From: Taeniopygia guttata
Taxonomy: Eukaryota; Chordata; Aves; Passeriformes; Estrildidae
Direction: 5' to 3'
Assembly (NCBI RefSeq): GCF_048771995.1
Contig: NC_133059.1
Span: 2,841,001 to 2,905,000, forward strand
DNA: 64,000 bases
Each line of letters starts with the position of its first letter. The stretch's first letter is position 1. Under the pieces are notes generated by a model. That model saw nothing but the letters and a program-made list of their open reading frames with translations. It was not told where the DNA came from and searched no databases. Positions 58,501 to 64,000 of this stretch are shown in pieces. The translations under genes and the position numbers were made by a program.

Positions 58501-61455
58501 GTTTTTCCCCATTTTTCCCCATTTTTTCCCATTTTCCCCCCATTTTTTACTAGAGGCGGCCCACGGGCAGCCAGCGGCACAGCTGGGGGCGGACCAGTAC
58601 GGACCAGTATGGACCAGTATAAACCAGCCCAGCCCGCCTCGCACCGCTTTCCCTTCCTCACGCGGCTTTTCCCCATTTTTTTCGGGTTTTTTTCTCATTT
58701 TTTTCCCATTTTTTCCTTATATTTTCCCTTTTATTTAGGGCTTTTTTTCCCCAATTTTTTTCCCATTTTTTCCTTATCTTTCCCCCCAGTTTTTCTGGAT
58801 TTCTTTCCCATTTTTCCCCATTTTCCCCCATTTTTTCTGGATTTTTTTTCCCATTTTTTCCCCATTTTTCCCCTATTTTTTCCCATTTCTCCCCCCCATT
58901 TTTTCTGGATTTTTCCCCCATTTTTCCCCCATTTTTCTGGGTTTCTTCTCCATTTTTCCCATTTTTCCCCCTATTTTTTCCCATTTTCCCCCATTTTTTC
59001 TGGATTTTTTTCCCATTTTTTTCCCTTATTTTTTCCAATTTTTTCCCTTTATTTTTTCCAATTTTTTCCCTTTATTTTTTCCCATTTTTTCCCTATTTTT
59101 TCCTTATTTTCCCCCATTTTTTCTGGATTTTCCCCCCATTTTTTCTGGGTTTTTTCCCCATTTCCCCCCATTTTTTTCTGGCTTTTTTCCCATTTTTCCC
59201 CATTTTCTACCCATTTTTTACTTGAGGCGGCCCACGGGCAGCCAGCGGCACAGCTGGGGGCGGTTCCGACCGGTTCACACCAGTTCACACCAGTACAGAC
59301 CAGTATAAACCAGCCCAGCCCGCCGCGCGCCGCTTTCCCTCCCTCACACGGCTTTTTCCCATTTTTTTCTGGGTTTTTTCTCTTTTTTTTCCCATTTTTT
59401 CCCCATTTTTCCCCTATTTTTTCCTATTTTTTCCCTTATTTTTTCCCATTTTTTCCCTTATTTTTTCCCTTTTTTTTCCCCTTTTTTTCCCATTTTTCCC
59501 CTATTTTTTCCCCAATTTTTCCCTTATTTTTTCCCATTTTCTCCCTTACTTTTTCCCATTTTTTCCCATTTTTTTCCCTTATATTTTTCCCATTTTTCCC
59601 CTTTTTTTGGGGTTTTTTTTCCCCTATTTTTTCCCATTTTTTCTGGATTTTTTTCCCATTTTTCCCCATTTTTTCCCCATTTTCTCCCCATTTTTTACTT
59701 GAGGCGGCCCACGGGCAGCCAGCGGCACAGCTGGGGGGTCAGACCAGTACGGACCAGTATGGACCAGTACAGACCAGTACAGACCGGTACAGACCAGCCC
59801 AGCCCGCCGCGCGCCGCTTTCCCTCCCTCCCACGGCTTTTTCCCATTTTTTTCTGGCCTTTTTTTGCCTTTTTTTTCCCATTTTTCCCCTATTTTTTCCC
59901 CTATTTTTTCCCATTTTTTCCCTTATTTTTTCTGGATTTTTTTCCTATTTTTCCCATTTTTCCCCTATTTTTCCCCATTTTTGGGGTTTTTTTTTCTCCA
60001 TTTTTCCCCTATTTTTTCCCTTTTTTTCCCTTATTTTTTTCTGGATTTTTTTCCTATTTTTTCCCATTTTTCCCCTATTTTTCCCCATTTTTCCCCTATT
60101 TTTCCCCATTTTTTCTGGGTTTTTTCCCCATTTTCCCCCCCCATTTTTTCCCATTTTTTCCCCATTTTTTCTGGATTTTTTTCCCATTTTCGCCATTTTT
60201 TTCTGGTTTTTTTTTTCCTATTTTTCCCCATTTTTCCTCTATTTTTCCCATTTTTCCCCTATTTTTTCCCTTTTTTTTCTGAATTTTTTCCCCTCATTTT
60301 TTTCCATTTTTCCCCTCATTTTTTTCCATTTTTCCCCTTTTTTCCCCATTTTTTCTGGTTTTTTCCCTCCATTTTTTCCCCATTTTTTCTGGATTTTTTT
60401 TCTCCATTTTTCCTCCCATTTTTTCCTTATTTTTCCCCATTTTTCCCCTATTTTTTCCCATTTTTTCCCATTTTTTTCTCAATTTTTTTCCCTGTTATTC
60501 CCGGTTATTCCCCCCGTTATCTCCCAGTTATTCCCCCCGTTATTCCCGGTTATTCCCCCCGTTATTCCCGGTTATTTACCCCGTTATTCCCGGTTATTTC
60601 CCCCCGTTATTTCCCCCGTTATTCCCAGTTATTTTCCCCCATCATTCCCCGTTATTCCCGGTTATTCTCCCCGTTATCCCCCATTTTTCCCCGTTATTCC
60701 CCCCCGTTATTCCCCGTTATTCCCCCCGGTTATTCCCCGTTATCCCCCCCGTTATCCCCCCGTTATTCCCTCCGTTATCCTCCCCCGTTATTCCCGGTTA
60801 TTTCCCCCCCGTTATCCCCCCGTTATTCCCGGTTATCCCCCCCGTTATTCCCGGTTATTTCCCCGTTATCTCCCGTTATTTCCCCCCGTTATTCCAGGTT
60901 ATTCTCCCCCGTTATTCCCGGTTATTCCCGGTTCCCCCCCGTTATCCCCCCCGTTATCCCCCGGTTATTCCCGGTTATCCCCCCGTTATTCCCAGTTTTT
61001 TCCCCCGTTATTTCCCCCCGTTATTCCCGGTTATCCCCAGTTATTCCCCCGGTTATTCCCGGTTATCCCCCGTTATTCCCGGTTATCCCCCCGTTATTCC
61101 CGTTATCCCCCCGCCGCTCACGTTGCCCTCCACGTGCGAGGCGAGGCTGCTCCCGTAGGCCGCGGCCAGGGAGCTCACGGGCTCGCTCAGGAACGCCGCG
61201 GGCGCCCCGAACGCGGCCGAGGAGGAGGAGGCGGCGGCCGAGGCCGAAGGCGGCGGCGGCGGAGCCCCGAAACCGCGGCCCGGTGAGGCCCCGGTAGCGC
61301 TCGTGTCCTCGAACAGAGGCCGCGGATCGGCCAAGCGGGCGGGCCCGCGGCGTTTTGGGGCTAAAAACGAAAGAAAATGTTAATTTGAAGCGGTTTGAAA
61401 CACGAATTTCCCCTCACGGCGCCGCCCGCGACTCACGGGGAGCGGCGGGATCCAT
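43440..61455 (-). CDS. YIF1B: YIF1B, Yip1-interacting factor homolog B, complete
   Basis: Multi-pass membrane protein of the early secretory pathway (ER-Golgi intermediate and Golgi) that partners Yip1-family proteins and, in mammals, helps deliver the 5-HT1A receptor to dendrites. Eight coding exons (61437-61455, 61122-61360, 56617-56721, 55606-55684, 53540-53597, 49706-49861, 46227-46320, 43440-43595) join in consistent phases to 906 bases, 301 residues; human is 314. The cytosolic N-terminus is Pro/Ala/Ser rich. [20 protein letters not shown] is identical to human YIF1B and unlike YIF1A. Hydrophobic segments follow at about 150-166, 178-198, 207-232, 236-250 and 280-300, as in the five-helix Yip1 fold. 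Convergent with AP2S1. Confidence 0.97.
43596..44935 (-). repeat. YIF1B intron 7 array of seven exon-8 acceptor copies
   Basis: Seven units of 166-206 bp upstream of exon 8. Each has an AG followed by about 55 bp of exon (Ile-Arg-Thr-Leu-Arg-Leu-Lys through Ala-Ala-Glu-Gly), then leaves the exon at CGTTTTGGGGCCGATTTTGG. Copied exon starts on the minus strand are 43770, 43976, 44152, 44318, 44494, 44680 and 44864. AG is kept in all; the farthest two have a changed 3' part (TCCCAGAGCAGC on the plus strand) and 44494 reads ATCTGGACACTG. The copies share the real exon's synonymous codon choices, so they are recent relative to the gene. Confidence 0.97.
44936..46200 (-). repeat. YIF1B intron 7 second array, about 180-bp units
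   Basis: Seven units of roughly 140-195 bp marked by plus-strand CCCCAAACCCTCCCTGAGCA, CAAGGAAATTTTGGTGAATT and AATTCCTGCGAATTTTACC. On the minus strand the last block gives (G/C)AG|GTAAAATTC-type donor-like strings in some units (for example near 45257 and 46138). It begins just after the exon 7 donor, but no exon 7 coding sequence is recognisable in it. Confidence 0.88.
46227..46320 (-). CDS. YIF1B: YIF1B exon 7
   Basis: 94 bp, completing Gly219 and encoding residues 220-250: [20 protein letters not shown] and [11 protein letters not shown], membrane helices of the Yip1 domain. Acceptor GGTTCCCAG|GATG at 46321-46322; donor TTCACC|GTGAGT. Confidence 0.96.
46323..46935 (-). repeat. YIF1B intron 6 first array, TTTTACCCCAAAATTC type
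   Basis: About 27 units of 20-24 bp: TTTTACCCCAAAATTGTGGG and ATTTCACCCCAAATTCTGGG, directly upstream of the exon 7 acceptor. No exon sequence is captured. Confidence 0.9.
46936..49705 (-). repeat. YIF1B intron 6 array with four exon-6 donor copies
   Basis: 2.8 kb of about 190-bp monomers (plus-strand marks GATTTTGGGTGAATTTGTGG, TTTCATTGGGATTTTTGGGT, GGGACTTTTTGAAGGGAATC). Four monomers carry the 3' edge of exon 6 and its donor, plus-strand CACTGACCCCACGTATTTGT, with about 60 bp of exon (Thr-Asp-Leu-Thr-Pro-Ile-Asp through Tyr-Lys-Tyr-Val). Copied exon ends are 47223, 47983, 48362 and 48936; the real one is 49706. Distances of 760, 379, 574 and 770 bp are close to 4, 2, 3 and 4 monomers. Donors read GTCAGT or, at 48362, GTTAGT. 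Confidence 0.95.
49706..49861 (-). CDS. YIF1B: YIF1B exon 6
   Basis: 156 bp, completing Arg167 and encoding residues 168-218: [40 protein letters not shown] and [11 protein letters not shown]. Acceptor AATCGCAG|GTTTTC, donor GTGG|GTCAGT. The only exon here with decoys on both sides. Confidence 0.97.
49862..50130 (-). repeat. YIF1B intron 5 exon-6 acceptor copies, proximal block
   Basis: Three near-identical units of about 80-87 bp: acceptor (T)CGCAG|GTTTTCCCCG, about 35 bp of exon (Phe-Ser-Pro-Asp-Ser-Leu-Gly-Leu-Val), then GCTGTGCTGGAACTCTGA. Copied exon starts are 49940, 50027 and 50105, upstream of the real start at 49861. Two more copies lie at 51091 and 51178. Confidence 0.96.
50131..51040. 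repeat. GGGGAAAAATGGGG purine array, first block
   Basis: About 0.9 kb of GGGGAAAAAT / GGGGGAAAAT units of 9-12 bp, almost pure purine plus T on the plus strand, wedged between two groups of exon-6 acceptor copies. In the YIF1B transcript it is CCCCATTTTT. No gene. Confidence 0.95.
51041..51215 (-). repeat. YIF1B intron 5 exon-6 acceptor copies, distal block
   Basis: Two more copies of the exon 6 junction, exon starts 51091 and 51178, again ending in GCTGTGCTGGAACTCTGA and keeping GCAG. They are about 1 kb from the first three because the purine array has expanded between them. Confidence 0.95.
51216..52970. repeat. GGGGAAAAATGGGG purine array, second block
   Basis: 1.75 kb continuing the same 10-bp repeat, with longer blocks such as AGCCAGGAAAAAAATGGGGA near 51690, 51990 and 52610 indicating higher-order units of about 300 and 620 bp. 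Confidence 0.95.
52971..53538. repeat. GGGATTTTTGGGG array next to the exon 5 donor
   Basis: T/G-rich repeat of 20-27 bp units (AAAAAGGGATTTTTGGGG), ending at the YIF1B exon 5 donor (GTACAAAAATCCCC on the minus strand). The donor's intronic side resembles the repeat; no exon bases are copied. Confidence 0.85.
53540..53597 (-). CDS. YIF1B: YIF1B exon 5
   Basis: 58 bp: completes Ala148, encodes [18 protein letters not shown] (149-166) and two bases of Arg167. Acceptor CCCTCACAG|CC, donor AACAG|GTACAA. First membrane segment of the Yip1 domain. Confidence 0.96.
53600..55604. repeat. YIF1B intron 4 minisatellite, GATTTTGGGGGTCC type
   Basis: From about 53880, some 65 units of 20-30 bp (GATGGATTTTGGGGGTCCTG, GCTGGATTTTGGGGTTCCCG) run to the exon 4 donor; 53600-53870 is a looser T/G-rich lead-in (GGGGAATTTTGGGGAGGTTT). 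G4-5 runs about every 20 bp make quadruplexes likely on the plus strand. No exon copies. Confidence 0.93.
55606..55684 (-). CDS. YIF1B: YIF1B exon 4
   Basis: 79 bp, residues 122-147 plus one base of Ala148: [20 protein letters not shown] followed by PDLYIP, the most conserved cytosolic segment before the membrane domain. Acceptor GTGCCCCAG|GAC, donor CCCGG|GTGGGG. Confidence 0.97.
55690..56370. repeat. YIF1B intron 3 A/C-rich minisatellite
   Basis: About 0.7 kb of CCCAAAATAACCCAAAAACA text with 10-12 bp subunits just upstream of the exon 4 acceptor. No gene. Confidence 0.9.
56420..56616. repeat. CCCAGTCCCT array beside the exon 3 donor
   Basis: About eighteen 10-12 bp units (CCCAGTCCCT, CCCAGTCCAT, CCCAGTTCC) ending against the YIF1B exon 3 donor. 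The same monomers make up the 2.4-kb array in AP2S1 intron 2. Confidence 0.93.
56617..56721 (-). CDS. YIF1B: YIF1B exon 3
   Basis: 105 bp, residues 87-121: [20 protein letters not shown] and [15 protein letters not shown]. Human has [20 protein letters not shown] here, so the first six residues are unusually diverged while the rest is conserved. Acceptor TGCTCCCAG|CTG follows a weak pyrimidine tract made of repeated GTACTGGTCC; donor CACCCG|GTACTG is weak. Confidence 0.93.
56722..60480 (-). repeat. YIF1B intron 2 ATTTTTCCCC array with four exon-3 acceptor copies
   Basis: 3.8 kb of plus-strand pyrimidine-rich TTTTTCCCCA units of about 10 bp. Four islands repeat the exon 3 junction with its upstream region: plus-strand GCGGCCCACGGGCAGCCAGC, then CACAGCTGGGGGCGG, then several GGACCAGTATGGACCAGTAC units and CAGCCCGCCTCGCGCCGCTT. 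Copied exon starts are 57615, 58582, 59253 and 59730 (real 56721). Each keeps CCCCCAG|CTGTGCC and 33 bp of exon, then runs into TAAAAAATGGGG, giving an in-frame TAA after Leu-Lys and also a new donor-like CAA|GTAAAA. Confidence 0.95.
60485..61115. repeat. CCCCGTTATTCCCGGTTATT minisatellite
   Basis: About 55 units of 10-13 bp (CCCGTTATTC, CCGGTTATTC, CCCCCGTTAT) running up to the exon 2 donor of YIF1B. No exon copies. Confidence 0.94.
61122..61360 (-). CDS. YIF1B: YIF1B exon 2
   Basis: 239 bp from acceptor CGTTTTTAG|CCCC to donor GGCAAC|GTGAGC. Encodes [20 protein letters not shown], a Pro/Ser/Ala-rich linker with [18 protein letters not shown], and [20 protein letters not shown], matching human [20 protein letters not shown] and FLADPVSNMAMAYGSSLA. 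The end (SHVEGN) is about five residues shorter than human. The codon at 61334 is TTG (Leu), not a start; the protein begins in exon 1. Confidence 0.95.
61437..61455 (-). CDS. YIF1B: YIF1B exon 1, start
   Basis: ATGGATCCCGCCGCTCCCC|GTGAGT: 19 bp giving MDPAAP and one base of Pro7, joined across a 76-bp intron to the KRR segment. The start context is GCCGCCATGG, optimal Kozak. The total of 301 residues and the alignment of the following KRR and DPRPLF motifs with human support this start over the internal TTG. Confidence 0.9.
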
Positions 61456-62150
61456 GGCGGCGGCGGCGCTTCCGGGTTCGGCAGTACCGGGGGTCACGTG
61501 GGGAGAACGGGAGGTTGTGATTGGCGGAGAGGGCGGAAGTTATGCCCGGAGTTAAGATGGCGGCGGTGCCAAGATGTCAAGTATGGCGGCCGCGGCGTTG
61601 GGGTTGTTTCCATGGCAACGTGGCTCCAGCGGGCTCGTGACTCCCCAAAGTGTCCCCAAAGTGTCCCCGGGGGTGTCGCCAACGCTGCCGAGGCCGCGGG
61701 CGAGTCACGGGCTCCGGTAGGGTCCTTAACGGCGGCGCTTCCGTTATCGTTTACCGGGAGTCACGTGGGGAGAACGGGAGGTTGTGATTGGCGGAGAGGG
61801 CGGAAGTTATGCCCGGAGTTAAGATGGCGGCGGTGCCAAGATGTCAAATATGGCGGCCGCGGCGTTGGGGTTGTTTCCATGGCAACGTGGCTCCAGCGGG
61901 CTCGTGACTCCCCAGATTGTCCCCAAAGTGTCCCCGGGGGTGTCGCCAACGCTGCCGGGGCCGCGGGCGAGTCACGGGCTCCGGTAGGGTCGGTAACGGC
62001 GGCGCTTCCCTGTTCGGTTACCGGGAGTCACGTGGGGAGAACGGGAGGTTGTGATTGGCTGAGGGGGGCGGAAGTGGTTGGCAGGAAAGGGTACGCGTGC
62101 CCGGAGTTAAGATGGCGGGCTGTGGTTGCCATGGTAACGAAGGTGTCCCC
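61456..62150. promoter_or_regulatory. YIF1B promoter in tandem triplicate (267-bp unit)
   Basis: Two full and one partial copy of a CpG-rich unit; the GTCACGTG E-box falls at 61493, 61760 and 62027, exactly 267 bp apart. Each unit in order: GGCGGCGCTTCC (ETS-like, minus), GTCACGTG, GTGATTGG (inverted CCAAT), GGCGGAAGT (ETS-like), AAGATGGCGG (YY1-type), and an RFX X-box palindrome GTTTCCATGGCAAC (GTTGCCATGGTAAC in the third copy). The first unit overlaps the YIF1B 5' UTR. A divergent transcript to the right is possible, but no exon was identified. Confidence 0.85.
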
Positions 62151-62915
62151 AAGGGCACAATGTCCTCACGGTGTCCCCAAGGGTGTCACCAAGGCCACAA
62201 TGTCCCCAGGGATGTCCCCAGGGTGTCCCTAAGGGTGTCACCAAGGCCACAACATCCCCAGGGTGTCCCCAAGGGTGTCACCAGGGCCACAATGTCCCCA
62301 GGGTGTCCCCAAGGGTGTCCCCAAGGCCACAATGTCCCGAAGGGTGTCCCCATGGTGTCCCCAAGGGTGTCACCAAGGCCACAATGTCCCCAGAGTGTCC
62401 CCAGGGTGTCCCCAGGGATGTCCCCATGGTGTCCCCAAATCCAGGATGTCACCAGGGATGTCCCCATGGTGTCTCCAAGGTGTCCCCAAATCCAGGATGT
62501 CACCAAGGGTGTCCCCAAGGTGTCCCCAAGGATGTCCCCATGATGTCCCCAAAGCTGTGATGTCCCCAAGTGTGTCCCCAAAGTGTCCTTGGAGATGTCC
62601 CCAAGGGTGTCACCAAGGCCACAATGTCCCCAAGTGTCCCCAGGGATGTCCCCAATGATGTCCCCAAATCCAGGATGTCCCCAAGGGTGTCCCCAGGGTG
62701 TCCCCAGGGTGTCCCCAAGGTGTCCTCGGGGATGTCCTCAAACCCAGGATGTCACCAAGGGTGTCCCCAAGGTGTCCCCAGGGATGTCCCCAAGGTGTCA
62801 CCAAATCCTTGATGTCCCCAAAGTGTCCCAAGGGTGTCCCCAAGGCCACAATGTCCTCAGGGATGTCCCCAGGGTGTCCCCAAGGGTGTCCCCAGTGCCA
62901 AAATAGTCCCAATTT
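62151..62915. repeat. GTGTCCCCAAGG minisatellite
   Basis: About 60 units of 11-13 bp (GTGTCCCCAAGG, ATGTCCCCAGGG) with interspersed CACCAAGGCCACAATGTCCC, starting immediately after the third promoter copy. All frames are open; none is a credible gene. Confidence 0.94.
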
Positions 62916-62985
62916 TGGGGGTCTCTAATTGTATTTTGGGGGGGATCCCATTTTTTTTTGAGTGGGGGTTTTACCTACACCCACC
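62916..62985. other. Short spacer between two arrays
   Basis: Seventy bases of non-repeat sequence; nothing recognised. Confidence 0.4.
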
Positions 62986-64000
62986 CCCCAAAAAACCCCC
63001 AAAAAAAACCCCAAAAAAACCCAAAAAAACCCCAAAAAACCCCAAAAAAACCCCCAAAAAAACCCCAAAAAAAACCCCAAAAAAACCCCAAAAAAACCCC
63101 CCAAAAAACCCCAAAAAACCCCCAAAAAACCCAAAAAACCCCAAAAAAAACCCCAAAAAACCCCAAAAAACCCAAAAAAACCCAAAAAAACCCCAAAGAC
63201 CCCCCAAAAAAACCCAAAAAAACCCCAAAAAACCCAAAAAAAACCCAAAAAAAACCCCCAAAAAAACCCCAAAAATCCCAAAGAAACACAAAAAAAACCC
63301 CAAAAAAACCCCAAAAAAACCCAAAAAAAACCCCAAAAAACCCCCAAAAAAACCCCAAAAAAACCCCCCAAAAAAACAAAAAAAAACCCCAAAAAAAACC
63401 AAAAAACCCCCCAAAAAACCCAAAAAACCCCAAAAAACCCAAAAAACCCCCAAAAAAACCCCAAAAAACCCCCAAAAACCCCCCCCAAAAAAACCCAAAA
63501 AACCCCAAAAAAACCCCAAAAAACCCCAAAAACCCCCCAAAAAAAACCCAAAAAACCCCCAAAAAACTCCAAAAAAACCCCAAAAAACCCCCCAAAAAAC
63601 CCCAAAAAAACCCAAAAAAAACCCAAAAAAACCCCCCAAAAAACCCTCCAAAAAACCCCCAAAAAAACCCCAAAAAAAAACCCCAAAAAAAACCCAAAAA
63701 AACCCAAAAAAAACCCAAAAAAACCCCAAAAAACACCCCCAAAAACCCCCAAAAAAACCCCAAAAAACCCAAAAAAACCCCCCAAAAAACCCCCAAAAGC
63801 CCCAAAAACCCCCAAAAAAACCCCAAAAAACCCCCCCAAAAAACCCCCAAAAAACCCCAAAAAAACCCCCAAAAAAACCCAAAAAAACCCCAAAAAACAA
63901 AACAAAAAAAAAACCCCAAAAAACCAAAAAAAAACCCCAAAAAACCCCAAAAAAACCCAAAAAAACCCCCAAAAAACCCCCAAAACCCCTAAAAACCCCC
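62986..64000. repeat. CCCCAAAAAA simple-sequence array to the window edge
   Basis: At least 1 kb of runs of three to seven C alternating with five to nine A, mean period about 10 bp, on the plus strand with very few interruptions. The minus strand is therefore G3-7T5-9, capable of quadruplexes. It continues past base 64000. Confidence 0.96.

Noticed and set aside
61083-61334. YIF1B start at position 61334
   Set aside because: The codon there is TTG (Leu). Exon 1 at 61437-61455 supplies an ATG with optimal context, and the frame continues across a 76-bp intron into the conserved KRR segment.
43440-61455. YIF1A instead of YIF1B
   Set aside because: [27 protein letters not shown] and [10 protein letters not shown] follow human YIF1B; YIF1A differs at many of these positions.
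62958-63992. Lys/Pro/Asn-rich ORFs and possible telomere sequence
   Set aside because: A simple C3-7A5-9 repeat. Vertebrate telomeres are CCCTAA; the irregular runs here do not match, nor any ciliate-like exact repeat.
1-64000. Interspersed elements (CR1 LINEs, LTR elements), tRNA or other RNA genes, CRISPR-like arrays
   Set aside because: None recognised by eye. The regular arrays are minisatellites with no spacer-repeat structure of CRISPR type and no coding relics of mobile elements; a profile search would be needed to exclude short fragments.

Overview
The window looks like a stretch of a GC-rich bird microchromosome: three conserved vertebrate housekeeping genes with small, sharply spliced, GC-rich exons lie in a sea of tandem repeats that fill almost every intron and intergenic base. 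The bird assignment is an inference from this texture and from protein similarity; no lineage-specific transposon was recognised.

Layout. 1-25100 (minus strand): the 5' part of ARHGAP35 (p190A RhoGAP), with a predicted noncoding exon 1 at about 24889-25080, the very large coding exon 2 (CDS 10968-14576, 5' UTR to 14720) and the first RhoGAP-domain exon (4747-4891). The rest of the GAP domain lies off the left edge. 24560-26130: a CpG-island promoter shared head to head with AP2S1. 26079-36109 (plus strand): complete AP2S1 (AP-2 sigma subunit) in five coding exons giving exactly 142 residues; exon 1 carries only the start codon. 36110-43439: tandem arrays between two convergent genes, probably including the YIF1B 3' end. 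43440-61455 (minus strand): complete YIF1B in eight coding exons giving 301 residues. 61456-62150: YIF1B promoter sequence in tandem triplicate. 62150-64000: minisatellites only.

The striking pattern is how repeats and genes meet. At nine exon/intron junctions in all three genes the adjacent intronic array has taken in the edge of the exon together with its splice site and repeated it: about 27 and 14 decoy donors after ARHGAP35 exons 3 and 2; 4, 4 and 10 decoy acceptors before AP2S1 exons 2, 3 and 5; 7, 5 and 4 decoy acceptors before YIF1B exons 8, 6 and 3; and 4 decoy donors after YIF1B exon 6. Almost every copy keeps the GT or AG. Decoy acceptors always lie upstream of the true acceptor and decoy donors always downstream of the true donor. 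Many periods fall near 165-200 bp. Related arrays multiply polyadenylation hexamers downstream of YIF1B and whole promoter units upstream of it.

The genes do not form a pathway. AP2S1 acts in clathrin endocytosis, YIF1B in ER-Golgi membrane traffic and ARHGAP35 in RhoA inactivation. The head-to-head AP2S1-ARHGAP35 order matches human 19q13.3 as I recall it, while YIF1B (19q13.2 in human) has been brought next to them.
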